A stretch of 64,000 nucleotides of DNA, taken from NCBI GenBank assembly GCA_964370235.1, contig CAYJIL010000001.1, positions 20,952-84,951 on the forward strand. Direction: 5' to 3'. The stretch's first letter is position 1; each line of letters begins with the position of its first letter. The DNA is from CAYJIL01 sp964370235 (lineage in GTDB: Bacteria > Bacteroidota > Bacteroidia > Bacteroidales > Rikenellaceae). Made by a program: the position numbers and the translations under genes. This document shows, one piece after another, positions 41,846-50,809 of this stretch. Below the pieces are notes generated by a model. The model was not told the DNA's origin, did not search any database, and worked only from the letters and a program-made list of their open reading frames with translations.

Positions 41846-42505
41846 ATGAGTAACAGTGAAAAAGAGCCTCTATTTTCGGCGAAGAATCTAAAGCTACTGA
41901 CATCGCCACTTGGGTCTAGCAACCCAGTTACGGTTCAGATACTTGGTATCTGCTCGGCACTTGCAGTAACGGCTAAGCTAAAGCCAGCTTTTGTTATGGC
42001 ACTATCTGTAATTGCAGTGTGTGCGTTTGCAAACCTAATCATATCACTAATGCGTACGACGATACCTTCTCGTATTCGTATCATCGTTCAGCTAGTGGTT
42101 GTAGCAGCGCTTGTAATCCTTGTAGACCAAATCCTTAAGGCATTTGTTTATGATGTGAGTAAGCAGCTATCGGTATTTGTAGGTCTTATCATTACTAACT
42201 GTATCCTGATGGGTCGTCTTGAGGCGTTTGCACTTGCAAACAAGCCTTGGCAGTCGTTCCTAGACGGTATTGGTAACGGTATTGGTTATGGTGTTATCCT
42301 AATCGCACTAGGTTTTGTACGTGAGCTATTTGGTGCAGGTACAGTTTGGGGTTACCAAGTAATTCCAGATGCATGGTATGTAAAGAACGGTGGTTTCTAC
42401 GAGAACAACGGTCTAATGCTACTACCTCCTATGGCACTGATCCTTGCTGGTGTTATCATCGGTATTCAGCGTTCGAAGGATAAGTCACTTTGTGAAAAGA
42501 ACTAA
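41846..42505 (+). CDS. nqrD: Na+-NQR subunit D
   Basis: A 219-residue membrane subunit with six predicted helices. L-G-I-C-S-A-L-A-V-T (helix 1) and I-T-N-C-I-L-M-G-R-L-E-A-F-A-L (helix 4) contain the cysteines that hold the intramembrane iron centre shared with NqrE. It lies between nqrC and nqrE with gaps of 14 and 26 bases. Confidence 0.97.
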   Translation: MSNSEKEPLFSAKNLKLLTSPLGSSNPVTVQILGICSALAVTAKLKPAFVMALSVIAVCAFANLIISLMRTTIPSRIRIIVQLVVVAALVILVDQILKAFVYDVSKQLSVFVGLIITNCILMGRLEAFALANKPWQSFLDGIGNGIGYGVILIALGFVRELFGAGTVWGYQVIPDAWYVKNGGFYENNGLMLLPPMALILAGVIIGIQRSKDKSLCEKN

Positions 42506-42531
42506 CTAGATCCATAAAATATATTTAAGAG

Positions 42532-43149
42532 ATGGAAAATTTATTAAGCTTATTTGTTAAGTCGATATTTATCGACAATATGGTCTTTGCCTTCTTCTTT
42601 GGAATGTGTTCGTACATTGCAGTATCAAAGACGGTTAAGACAGCGATGGGTCTAGGTCTTGCGGTAATTTTCGTAAGTATTGTAACAGTACCTGTCAACT
42701 ATGCACTAAACGAGTTTCTACTTCAGCCGGGAGCACTTACGTGGCTAAGCCCAGAGTATGCTTCGATTGATCTTAGCTTCTTGAGCTTTATCGTATTTAT
42801 TGCCGTTATCGCATCTATCGTTCAGCTAGTAGAGATGATTGTAGAGAAGTTTGCACCTGCGCTTTATAGCCAGCTAGGTATCTTCCTTCCGCTTATCGCT
42901 GTAAACTGTGCGATTCTTGGAGGCTCTCTATTTATGCAGGAGAGAGCATACGAAAGTGCTGTTGAGGCTACAGTATTCGCTCTAGGTAGCGGTGTGGGTT
43001 GGTGGCTTGCGATTGTAGCTATGGCTGCAATTCGTGAAAAGATCACATATTCACACATCCCAGACTCGCTGAAAGGTGCAGGTATTACCTTCATCATCAC
43101 AGGTCTTATGGGTGTTGCCTTTATGACATTCCTTGGTATTCAGCTATAG
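42532..43149 (+). CDS. nqrE: Na+-NQR subunit E
   Basis: A 205-residue membrane subunit, an inverted-topology homologue of NqrD. The iron-ligand cysteines are in [10 protein letters not shown] (helix 1) and V-N-C-A-I-L-G-G-S (helix 4). Signatures F-I-D-N-M-V-F-A and G-S-G-V-G-W-W-L-A are typical of NqrE. Confidence 0.97.
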   Translation: MENLLSLFVKSIFIDNMVFAFFFGMCSYIAVSKTVKTAMGLGLAVIFVSIVTVPVNYALNEFLLQPGALTWLSPEYASIDLSFLSFIVFIAVIASIVQLVEMIVEKFAPALYSQLGIFLPLIAVNCAILGGSLFMQERAYESAVEATVFALGSGVGWWLAIVAMAAIREKITYSHIPDSLKGAGITFIITGLMGVAFMTFLGIQL

Positions 43150-43190
43150 GCGCACAAGGATAATATTAATATTTATAACTAATAGTAGAG

Positions 43191-44453
43191 ATGGAGTTAA
43201 CATCAATATTGATATCAATTGTAGCGTTCCTTATCATCGTACTTTCGCTAGTTGCGGTGCTGCTGTTCGCTAAGAAGAAATTGATGCCTTCGGGAATAGT
43301 CAAGGTGACTATCAACGGTGGCGAAAAGAATATAGAGACCGAGCCGGGCTCAACACTACTAAACACACTATCGGATAACGGAGTGTTCCTACCTAGTGCT
43401 TGTGGTGGTGGTGGTTCTTGTGGTATGTGTAAGTGTCAGGTACACGAAGGTGGTGGTGAAATTCTACCAACTGAGACTGGCTTTGTAAACCGCAAGCAAC
43501 AAAAAGAGAACTGGAGACTTGGTTGTCAGGTTAAGGTTAAAGAGGACATGGTGGTAGAAGTACCAGAAGAGGTTCTTGGTGTTAAGAAGTGGGAGTGTGA
43601 GGTTGTTTCTAACCGCAGTATCTCTACTTTCCTTAAGGAGTTTGTTGTTAAGCTTCCAGAGGGAGAGACTCTTAACTTTAAGAATGGTGGTTATATTCAG
43701 GTAGACATACCTAAGTATGACTCTATCAAGTTCTCTGATTTTGTTATTGAGGATGAGTTTAGAGCAGACTGGGATAGCACAAACATGTGGAAACTGGAGA
43801 CTAAGAACCCAGAGGATACATACCGTGCATACTCGATGGCTAACCACCCAGCAGAGGGTAATATCATCATGCTTAACATTCGTATTGCTACACCTCCTTA
43901 TGATCGTGCAGCAAATGACTTTATGAAGGTTAACCCGGGTATCTGTTCATCTTATGTGTTCTCACGTAAGGCAGGCGATAAGGTAACTATTTCGGGCCCT
44001 TATGGAGAGTTCTTTATACCAGAAGATATCTCTGACGAGCAAGAGCTAGTATTTATTGGTGGTGGAGCAGGTATGGCACCAATGCGTAGCCACATTATGC
44101 ACCTATTTAAGACAGAGAAAACAAGCCGCCCAGTTACATTCTGGTATGGTGCTCGTGCGCTTAAAGAGGTACCTTATCTTGACGAATTTAAGGAGATTGA
44201 GAAGGAGTTCCCTAACTTTAAGTTCAATCTTGCACTTGACCGTCCAGATCCAGAGGCAGACAAAGTGGGTGAGCCTTATACAGCAGGCTTTGTACACAAT
44301 GTACTATATGAGAATTATCTAAAGAACCACGAAGATCCAGAGGGAGCTCTGTATCTAATGTGTGGTCCTCCTATGATGATCTCGGCAGTAGATAATATGC
44401 TTGATAGCCTAGGCGTTCCTAAAGAAAACATTCTTTATGATAACTTTGGTTAG
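43191..44453 (+). CDS. nqrF: Na+-NQR subunit F (NADH dehydrogenase, 2Fe-2S and FAD)
   Basis: A 420-residue electron-input subunit. A single N-terminal membrane helix (about 5-27) is followed by a ferredoxin domain with Cys71, Cys77, Cys80 and Cys112 (S-A-C-G-G-G-G-S-C-G-M-C-K-C and L-G-C-Q-V). The FAD domain has R-A-Y-S-M-A-N-H-P and the NADH domain G-G-G-A-G-M-A-P-M-R and L-M-C-G-P-P-M-M. It ends the operon; a long terminator follows. Confidence 0.98.
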   Translation: MELTSILISIVAFLIIVLSLVAVLLFAKKKLMPSGIVKVTINGGEKNIETEPGSTLLNTLSDNGVFLPSACGGGGSCGMCKCQVHEGGGEILPTETGFVNRKQQKENWRLGCQVKVKEDMVVEVPEEVLGVKKWECEVVSNRSISTFLKEFVVKLPEGETLNFKNGGYIQVDIPKYDSIKFSDFVIEDEFRADWDSTNMWKLETKNPEDTYRAYSMANHPAEGNIIMLNIRIATPPYDRAANDFMKVNPGICSSYVFSRKAGDKVTISGPYGEFFIPEDISDEQELVFIGGGAGMAPMRSHIMHLFKTEKTSRPVTFWYGARALKEVPYLDEFKEIEKEFPNFKFNLALDRPDPEADKVGEPYTAGFVHNVLYENYLKNHEDPEGALYLMCGPPMMISAVDNMLDSLGVPKENILYDNFG

Positions 44454-44461
44454 TAGTTTTT

Positions 44462-44505
44462 AAAAAAAGAGAGTATCTCGAAAAATCGAGATACTCTCTT
44501 TTTTT
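44462..44505 (+). terminator. Terminator of the nqr operon
   Basis: A perfect 19-bp stem (44462-44480 with 44487-44505) with a 6-base loop and a terminal T run, eight bases after nqrF. Confidence 0.92.
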
Positions 44506-44913
44506 GTGTCAATGTACTAAAGTGCTTTTACGCTTAAACGATACTTTATGGTTGGGCACATCTTAAATTGCATGGAGCAAATACAACTTAAGATACAAAT
44601 TATACTCTGTAATGCACAAGAATTTTAGCCCCTAAACAAACACTGCAAAAAGGCAGTGATTTTCGGCTATTATTGATTGAAACAGCGTTTCGAGCATACA
44701 AATGATTAAACGGTTGCAAAAAAAATATTTTTTTTCAAAATATTAATCCTAAAACTAACATTTGTTTAGTTTTACACCAAAAAGCTAACTACCAAAAAGA
44801 TAGCTCAGGGCGATATATGGGCAAATCAGAATCGGTTAAATACCTAATTTTTAAATAGATCAATATTTCCAAAAATATTTTAAAAAAAATAACCAACATT
44901 AAATGAAAATGAC
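44506..44913. other. Gene-free stretch of about 400 bases with several dyads
   Basis: No coding ORF. Inverted repeats seen: ATCTTAA at 44560-44566 with TTAAGAT at 44588-44594, enclosing a smaller TTGC/GCAA pair; CACTGC with GCAGTG (about 44641-44658); and AAAACTAA at 44751-44758 with TTAGTTTT at 44766-44773. The rest is A/T-rich homopolymer. It could hold a small RNA or regulator sites, or be inert spacer. Confidence 0.4.
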
Positions 44914-44921
44914 TATATTTG
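44914..44921 (+). promoter_or_regulatory. Possible -7 element of the blaI-like gene
   Basis: TATATTTG matches TAnnTTTG, about 68 bases before the ATG at 44989. No TACA-TGTA dyad of the BlaI/MecI operator type was found nearby. Confidence 0.45.
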
Positions 44922-44988
44922 CCAAAAAGAAACATATTTAAACAATTTTTAGACCTAACATAATTGCAACAACTAAGTACTGGAAACC

Positions 44989-45393
44989 ATGACAGAAAAG
45001 AGATTCAAACAGCTAACACCACTAGAGTTACAATTTATGTCGGTTATTTGGGATAAGAATGAAGCTTTCATTAACGATATCCTACAGGTGCTACCTGAAC
45101 CCAAACCTGCATACAATACAATCTCAACGATTGTAAGAATTCTAGTTACAAAGGGTTTTGTAGCATACAAGAGTTTTGGTCGAAGCCACCAATACTATCC
45201 TCTTGTGACCAAAGAAGAATACCTAACTCAATACATGAGTAGTATTAAAGAAACGTTCTTCTCTGGTTCAATTCTTAATATGATCTCATTTATGGCACTA
45301 CGTGAAAGCCTAAACGAGAAAGAGATTGATCTTGTGACTGACATTTTGAAAGATTGCTCGCTTACAGACGAGTCGGTAGCGGCGCAACAGTAA
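44989..45393 (+). CDS. BlaI/MecI/CopY-family transcriptional repressor, orphan
   Basis: A 134-residue winged-helix repressor. The DNA-binding half (about 8-75) has L-T-P-L-E-L-Q-F-M-S-V-I-W, Y-N-T-I-S-T-I-V-R-I-L-V-T-K-G-F-V and R-S-H-Q-Y-Y-P-L-V, as in BlaI; the C-terminal helices dimerise. BlaI-type genes in Bacteroidota usually sit beside an M56 (BlaR1-like) sensor protease. Here none is adjacent, and a terminator separates it from the next gene. No CopY-type C-x-C metal motif is present; the only Cys is near the end (L-K-D-C-S-L). Confidence 0.88.
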   Translation: MTEKRFKQLTPLELQFMSVIWDKNEAFINDILQVLPEPKPAYNTISTIVRILVTKGFVAYKSFGRSHQYYPLVTKEEYLTQYMSSIKETFFSGSILNMISFMALRESLNEKEIDLVTDILKDCSLTDESVAAQQ

Positions 45394-45437
45394 TCACAAA
45401 TTAAAGACCTTTTATAAAAGGGACGAAAGCAGGTAGG

Positions 45438-45468
45438 TAGTAGATGTTCGGTGGTGGAATATCTACTA
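45438..45468 (+). terminator. Terminator of the blaI-like gene
   Basis: A 12-bp stem with one G-T pair (45438-45449 with 45457-45468) and a 7-base loop, followed by T-C-T-A and eight Ts. Confidence 0.8.
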
Positions 45469-45541
45469 TCTATTTTTTTTGCACATAACTAAGATTTTGC
45501 GCAAAAATTTCCTTTTGCTAGATTTAGCAGGCAAAATTTAT

Positions 45542-45549
45542 TATTTTTG
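45542..45549 (+). promoter_or_regulatory. Possible -7 element of the Met-rich protein gene
   Basis: TATTTTTG matches TAnnTTTG, 18-24 bases before the start. A TTTG at 45514-45517 lies 24 bases upstream, slightly too far. Confidence 0.4.
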
Positions 45550-45566
45550 CTTACTGATAGTATAAT

Positions 45567-46502
45567 ATGATTATGAAGGGATATTTTGTTTTACTGCTTA
45601 CAGCTATGCTTTATTGCACAGCGGCACTTGCTCAAGAGATGCGAATGGGCACAGGGTCGATGGGCACAAGCATGCCATTGATGGGTGGCTCTGTTGGCTC
45701 AATGGGTGGCACAAGTGGCTTGCTTGCTCCCAAGATGGACATGACTCCCAGAATGAATACTAAGGAAGATAGATCGAGCCAAGCACAGTCAAACGAAGAA
45801 GAACTCATTAAAAAGCGAAAAGAGCACGATTTAGGGCATAACGACACTGCTAGCACCCGAACATCGGACAAGCCAAAATACTACTATATTGAGAGCCCTG
45901 ATGGCCAAATTGGCTATATGTTAAAGGTAGGAGGCAATGGACAACCAAAATTGGAGGTTACACAGCTACAAAGAGGCGATTCAATAAGAGAGGATCTTAA
46001 AATTAGCCCATATAAAAGAACTCCGCAGGTAGATATGAATGCTACCATTGCACCAACGGGGATAGACAAAATTGGGCACGGATATTATCTATCATCACAA
46101 GAGATGACACTACTAAAGCGTAACGAGGAGTATGAGCGTGAAATCGTGTCAATAGACCCCCAAAAATCACATACCATAGTTACCATATCACTTAGCCCCG
46201 CTGGCAATCTATATTGGTTTAATATCAGCCAAAAAAGCTATATCGAGGACTGTAAAAGCAAAAAACGATACCATTTAGTGGGAGTTAGGAATAATATTCC
46301 CATTGGAAGGCTCGTTGTAGCTATCGAACCACCAAGATCTATGGCTGTTGAACTATTGTTTGAGCCTATGCCCGAGTCGGTAAAAGATGTAAATCTAATT
46401 AGGCACATAGACCAAAGCCACATACCCAATAGCTCGGCTAGTGCCATTGGTGGCGAATATGGGCTAAACCTTCGCTATTACAGAGCAAAAAAGGCGAAAT
46501 AG
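45567..46502 (+). CDS. Secreted protein with Met/Gly-rich segment, unknown function
   Basis: A 311-residue protein I do not recognise. A signal peptide (about 1-22, ends A-A-L-A-Q; the start may be 45573 instead) is followed by a low-complexity stretch to about residue 64 with ten methionines among Gly, Ser and Thr (Q-E-M-R-M-G-T-G-S-M-G-T-S-M-P-L-M-G-G). A charged linker (about 65-100) follows. The remaining 210 residues look like a folded beta-rich domain with Y-Y-Y-I-E-S-P-D-G-Q-I-G-Y and L-Y-W-F-N-I-S-Q-K-S-Y. Met-rich segments can bind Cu(I), but no CxxC or His cluster is present. It has its own promoter-like site and no operon partner. Confidence 0.7.
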   Translation: MIMKGYFVLLLTAMLYCTAALAQEMRMGTGSMGTSMPLMGGSVGSMGGTSGLLAPKMDMTPRMNTKEDRSSQAQSNEEELIKKRKEHDLGHNDTASTRTSDKPKYYYIESPDGQIGYMLKVGGNGQPKLEVTQLQRGDSIREDLKISPYKRTPQVDMNATIAPTGIDKIGHGYYLSSQEMTLLKRNEEYEREIVSIDPQKSHTIVTISLSPAGNLYWFNISQKSYIEDCKSKKRYHLVGVRNNIPIGRLVVAIEPPRSMAVELLFEPMPESVKDVNLIRHIDQSHIPNSSASAIGGEYGLNLRYYRAKKAK

Positions 46503-46513
46503 AAAAAATTTTG

Positions 46514-46521
46514 TATGTTTG
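46514..46521 (+). promoter_or_regulatory. Possible -7 element of lemA
   Basis: TATGTTTG matches TAnnTTTG, 22 bases before the lemA ATG. Confidence 0.45.
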
Positions 46522-46542
46522 TAAAAACTAAATAAAGCTAAA

Positions 46543-47133
46543 ATGAAAAAATTATTTATTGTATTAGCGGTAATTGCGCTAATTATTATTGCACTTTACT
46601 CTTCGTTCAAGAGCACATATAACGGTATGGTAACCCAGAGCGAAGCAGTTGCAACTGCATGGAGCAACGTAGAGAATCAATACCAAAGAAGAAGCGACCT
46701 AATCCCAAACCTAGTGAACACGGTAAAGGGTTATGCATCGCACGAGTCGTCGACACTAGAGGGCGTTACACAGGCTAGAGCAAATGCTACAAAGGTAACT
46801 ATCGACCCTACTAACATGACACCTGCACAAATACAGAGCTTTGGAAAGGCACAAGGCGAGCTTTCGCAAGCACTTTCTCGCCTGCTAATGGTGACAGAGA
46901 ACTATCCAGACCTAAAGGCAAATCAAAACTTTAGAGATCTTCAGGTTCAGCTAGAGGGCACAGAGAATCGCATCTCTACCGAGAGAGGCAGATTCAACGA
47001 AGCTACTCAGGTTTATAACACACACATTAAGAGTTTCCCTACAAATATTCTTGCTGGCATGTTTGGCTTTACTCCTAAGCCATACTTCGAGGCTAGCCAA
47101 GGTGCCGAAGAGGCTCCAGAGGTGCAATTCTAG
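46543..47133 (+). CDS. lemA: LemA family membrane protein
   Basis: A 196-residue protein with one N-terminal membrane helix (about 4-24) and a four-helix periplasmic or cytoplasmic bundle. Signatures: V-A-T-A-W-S-N-V-E-N-Q-Y-Q-R-R-S-D-L-I-P-N-L-V-N-T-V, Y-P-D-L-K-A-N-Q-N-F and the Y-N-T-H-I-K-S-F-P-T-N segment. The function of LemA is poorly known. It is often followed by a TPM-domain or HtpX gene; here it is alone, followed by a terminator. Confidence 0.93.
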   Translation: MKKLFIVLAVIALIIIALYSSFKSTYNGMVTQSEAVATAWSNVENQYQRRSDLIPNLVNTVKGYASHESSTLEGVTQARANATKVTIDPTNMTPAQIQSFGKAQGELSQALSRLLMVTENYPDLKANQNFRDLQVQLEGTENRISTERGRFNEATQVYNTHIKSFPTNILAGMFGFTPKPYFEASQGAEEAPEVQF

Positions 47134-47166
47134 TAGTGTAGTATTAGAGACCCTATAAAAATAGTA

Positions 47167-47200
47167 TAGAGGTTGTCATGATAGTTCATGGCAACCTCTA
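47167..47200. terminator. Terminator between lemA and the HU gene
   Basis: A 15-bp stem with one G-T pair (47167-47181 with 47186-47200) and a 4-base loop, followed by four Ts, lies between convergent genes. Confidence 0.85.
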
Positions 47201-47235
47201 TTTTGTGGTATTATATGCACACAATCGAGTCATAG

Positions 47236-47508
47236 CTATTTTAACAGCTTTTCAAGTTCTGATCCAACCTTAAATTTTGCAAACCTCTTTGCAGGTATAA
47301 TAATTTCCTCTTTTGTTCGAGGGTTACTTCCACGTCTAGCTACTTTATCTATAACTTGGAATGTACCAAAACCTACTAACGTTATTTTACCCCCTTCTTT
47401 GAGCGTATCGCTAGTTATAGATATAAACGAATTGAGTAGCTTTTTTGCTGCTGTTTTTGTGAGCCCAGTATCTTTGGACATCGCGTCTATGAGTTCGGCC
47501 TTATTCAT
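47236..47508 (-). CDS. hup: HU-family DNA-binding protein
   Basis: A 90-residue histone-like protein. The start at 47508 (M-N-K-A-E-L-I-D-A-M-S-K-D-T-G-L-T) is the standard HU N-terminus; the 22-residue upstream extension is rejected. The core V-G-F-G-T-F-Q-V and the DNA-binding arm R-R-G-S-N-P-R-T-K-E-E-I-I-I-P-A are intact. The tail G-S-E-L-E-K-L-L-K is normal. It is a single-gene unit with a good promoter. Confidence 0.95.
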   Translation of the reverse strand: MNKAELIDAMSKDTGLTKTAAKKLLNSFISITSDTLKEGGKITLVGFGTFQVIDKVARRGSNPRTKEEIIIPAKRFAKFKVGSELEKLLK

Positions 47509-47550
47509 GATACAAATTTTTAACGTTATACGATATATCATTGCTTTATA

Positions 47551-47580
47551 CAAATATACATTTTTTTTCATCACTTACAA
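47551..47580 (-). promoter_or_regulatory. Predicted HU promoter
   Basis: On the minus strand TTG (47578-47580), a 19-base spacer and TATATTTG (47551-47558) match the Bacteroidetes consensus exactly. The leader is about 36 bases. Confidence 0.7.
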
Positions 47581-47801
47581 CTATATCGCTCACAATCAAC
47601 AATAAAGCGAGCCAAACTAGAACGGTTAAAATTCACAGTTTATCTTCACCTATCATGCACTAGATGCCAGACAGCTAAAATAAGTACGATTTGTATTATT
47701 TTTTTAATTATATGGCATGTACATGCCCAAATATCACGCAATTTTGCCGCACAAAGACTACACGCCATGATAGCGAAACACCCATGTAGAGCTACTTATA
47801 G
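47581..47801. other. Intergenic stretch with no recognised feature
   Basis: Spacer between the HU promoter and the V-ATPase terminator. No ORF, repeat or hairpin of note was found. Confidence 0.6.
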
Positions 47802-47839
47802 AAAAAAGAGGTTGCCTAGAAAACTAGACAACCTCTTTT
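47802..47839 (-). terminator. Terminator of the V-ATPase operon
   Basis: An 11-bp stem (47804-47814 with 47829-47839), one mismatch, a further 4 bp and an AAAA loop. On the minus strand it ends in a T run, 39 bases after the subunit K stop. Confidence 0.85.
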
Positions 47840-47877
47840 GGATTATGGGCGATATAAATCTGCCCTAAAACTCGATA

Positions 47878-48351
<474 letters not shown>

Positions 48352-48362
48352 TTATTTTTCTT

Positions 48363-50195
48363 TTACTCTTTTTTGTCTTGTGATTTGCGCTTGAATGGAT
48401 CGTAACCACGACCACCAGCCTCAAAATCGGCATTGTTGTAAAACTCTACAAATGTTAGACGAAGTGGGTGAACAAACGAACCAATCGCCGACATGAATAG
48501 ATTGATACCATGACCAATTAGCAGAATGATTGTCATAATAATGTACTTGACAACTGGTATATCACCACTCATTCCCACAGCTAGGTCGTTGAATACGCTT
48601 GCGATAATTGCTCCCGAAAGACCAAGCGCAAACAGACGCACATAGGATAGTGTGTCACTAAACAGACCCGTTACCGAGTTATATAGCTGCCACAAACCTG
48701 CTCCCGAGCCCTTTAGTATGTTCTTTGGATCGTGCATCAAAACCGACATAGCTAAACCTGTGTAAAGGATTGCTTTGTATGCTGTTGAATCCATTGTAAA
48801 GTCTACGCCAATGTGTGGCAAAGCATTTGCAAGGATAGATGCAACAATTACCGATGCCCAACCAATAGTTGATAGCGAATATAGGAAACCAAATCTCTTG
48901 CCACGTGTGTATGCTTTAACACACATACCATAAAGAATTTGTAGAATACCCACACCTAGTGCAAAATAGAACATATCTGTTTGCCCAAGGAATATCCAGC
49001 TAATTGGCTCGAACATCTCCCACTGAGAGATTACCAAACCGCCTGCATTACCCGTAATGAAACCCATTATTATGGTAGATGCCGAACACCATGTTACCAG
49101 CCTACCAGTTAGCTTCATAGTCTCGCTCGTAGATTTTGTGCTAAGGTAGATACCCAATGCAAGGGTTACCATTCCATAGAAAATATCGGCAAAACAGATA
49201 CCCACAAAGAATATAAACCATGGAGCATAGTATGGTGTTAGGTCAACAGCATGGTAGCGTGGCAAAGAGTATAGATTTGTAATTAGCTCTGCCATGCGTG
49301 CAAAAGTACCATTCTTTAGCTTTACTGGTGGTTCGTCCTCGAGAGTTGGTTTCTCTTTTACCATAATTATCGAACTCATCGACTCAAAACGACTATCCAT
49401 CTGTGCACTATCTGCCTCGGGAACCCAGCCTTGAATTAGGCTCAAGTGTCCTTCGGCTGCCGATTGGCTAGTGCTACGAGCCTTGCTAAAGTCTAGCTGC
49501 TCCTCTAGCGACAGTTTATAGTCTGTTATCTTATCAACAATCGAACTTATGGCGTTAATTGTAGCTTTATTAGCCTCAATCTCGTCTTGAACACCCGATA
49601 ACTCCTCACGCTTTTGGCTGTAAGTGTAGCTAGGCAGGCGCATAGGCGCTAGGTTGCCTAGTTGTGTAGGCTCACTAGCATCTCTTGTGATGATAGCAAA
49701 CAGCACCATACCACCTCGCTCACCAATAGTGTAGGTAGTGTATCGGCTATTTAGCGACTCATCCTCAAGCTCTTTTGCCAATGCCATATAAAAGTGTAGG
49801 TATAAACCACTCTCTTGTAGTTGCTCGATAGCCTCGTGGCTAAAGTCACCCCACATTTGTGCCTCGACTAGCTCTTTTGATAGCTTAGATGCACGAGAAC
49901 TTAACTGCTCAATTGCAGAAACCGCCTCGCCATACTTTGCTACCGCATCTTGTGCCGATAGATCGCAAACTGGTAGTGATATACCATTTTTTTGTGCCTG
50001 CTCCTTTACGGTAGCAAGTGCATCAACAACCTTTGCTAGTGCAGTTATCTCGCCCGAGAGCTTAACTTCGCCCTCCGAAAGTTCATAGTCACTCACCTGA
50101 ATATCCATAACCCCTGCCTCGGCTAGTTTCTCAAGAAACATATCCGCTGCACTATGGTGTACTAGGAAGTTATATTTTATCATTGGTACTATCAT
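48363..50195 (-). CDS. atpI: V-type ATPase subunit I (stator membrane subunit a)
   Basis: A 610-residue subunit carrying the ion half-channels. The cytoplasmic N-terminal half (1 to about 310) is helical; about seven to eight helices follow from F-I-F-F-V-G-I-C-F-A-D-I-F-Y-G. The conserved L-S-Y-V-R-L-F-A-L-G-L-S-G segment holds the essential Arg near the rotor. H-G-I-N-L-F-M-S-A-I-G-S-F-V-H-P-L-R-L-T also matches the family. It overlaps subunit D by four bases. Confidence 0.94.
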   Translation of the reverse strand: MIVPMIKYNFLVHHSAADMFLEKLAEAGVMDIQVSDYELSEGEVKLSGEITALAKVVDALATVKEQAQKNGISLPVCDLSAQDAVAKYGEAVSAIEQLSSRASKLSKELVEAQMWGDFSHEAIEQLQESGLYLHFYMALAKELEDESLNSRYTTYTIGERGGMVLFAIITRDASEPTQLGNLAPMRLPSYTYSQKREELSGVQDEIEANKATINAISSIVDKITDYKLSLEEQLDFSKARSTSQSAAEGHLSLIQGWVPEADSAQMDSRFESMSSIIMVKEKPTLEDEPPVKLKNGTFARMAELITNLYSLPRYHAVDLTPYYAPWFIFFVGICFADIFYGMVTLALGIYLSTKSTSETMKLTGRLVTWCSASTIIMGFITGNAGGLVISQWEMFEPISWIFLGQTDMFYFALGVGILQILYGMCVKAYTRGKRFGFLYSLSTIGWASVIVASILANALPHIGVDFTMDSTAYKAILYTGLAMSVLMHDPKNILKGSGAGLWQLYNSVTGLFSDTLSYVRLFALGLSGAIIASVFNDLAVGMSGDIPVVKYIIMTIILLIGHGINLFMSAIGSFVHPLRLTFVEFYNNADFEAGGRGYDPFKRKSQDKKE

Positions 50196-50797
50196 AGCGA
50201 TGCCTCCTCTGCTTTTTTGTGACGAGTCTTAACTATCTTTTGCGACGACTTAGATAGGTTTTCCTCATCCTCCATAAAACGTTTAATCTTGCGGATAGCC
50301 TCCTGATAACCCGGAATCTGAACTTTCTCGTATAGGTTCACCTTTTGGGTGGTTTTCTTGCGAGCATAGTCCAAAACCTCGACCCTTTGGTGTAGCACTT
50401 CGTAGCGCAAGCCCATTTGAGCTGCGTTTTTCAAAAGTTCGATACCATCACCAATCCACAGTGCACTAGAGAAAAGGCTATAATCCTTTTGCACAAAATG
50501 CACTTTATCAAGCGTTGGAATAAAGACACCGGCTATCTTCGATTTGGAGATCTCGACATCCTCCACCGCCACTAGTGAGCCATCAAACTCGCTCCACAGA
50601 GCCGACATATAGTCGTACTGCTCCATAAAACGCTTGAGCTCACGCTCTACCTCGCTAGCTTGGTCTTTTGCCTTCTTTACTTCGACACGAAGGGCAGACT
50701 CCTTGCTTTTGATAGTGGGCAGAGCACGCTCACGAATTTTGAGCTGTTTGCCCAAATCGTTTAGTGACGTCTTATTATATTGAAACTTTATAGCCAT
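50192..50797 (-). CDS. atpD: V-type ATPase subunit D (central shaft)
   Basis: A 201-residue coiled-coil rotor subunit. Long N- and C-terminal helices (about 1-70 and 125-195) flank a short globular part. F-Q-Y-N-K-T-S-L and L-E-V-L-D-Y-A-R-K-K-T-T-Q-K-V-N-L-Y-E-K correspond to the NtpD family pattern. It overlaps subunit I and lies 12 bases after subunit B. Confidence 0.9.
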   Translation of the reverse strand: MAIKFQYNKTSLNDLGKQLKIRERALPTIKSKESALRVEVKKAKDQASEVERELKRFMEQYDYMSALWSEFDGSLVAVEDVEISKSKIAGVFIPTLDKVHFVQKDYSLFSSALWIGDGIELLKNAAQMGLRYEVLHQRVEVLDYARKKTTQKVNLYEKVQIPGYQEAIRKIKRFMEDEENLSKSSQKIVKTRHKKAEEASL

Positions 50798-50809
50798 ATC
50801 AACAGATTT

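Noticed and set aside
44922..44988. A BlaI-type operator upstream of the blaI-like gene.
   Set aside because: No TACA-n-TGTA dyad could be found by eye.
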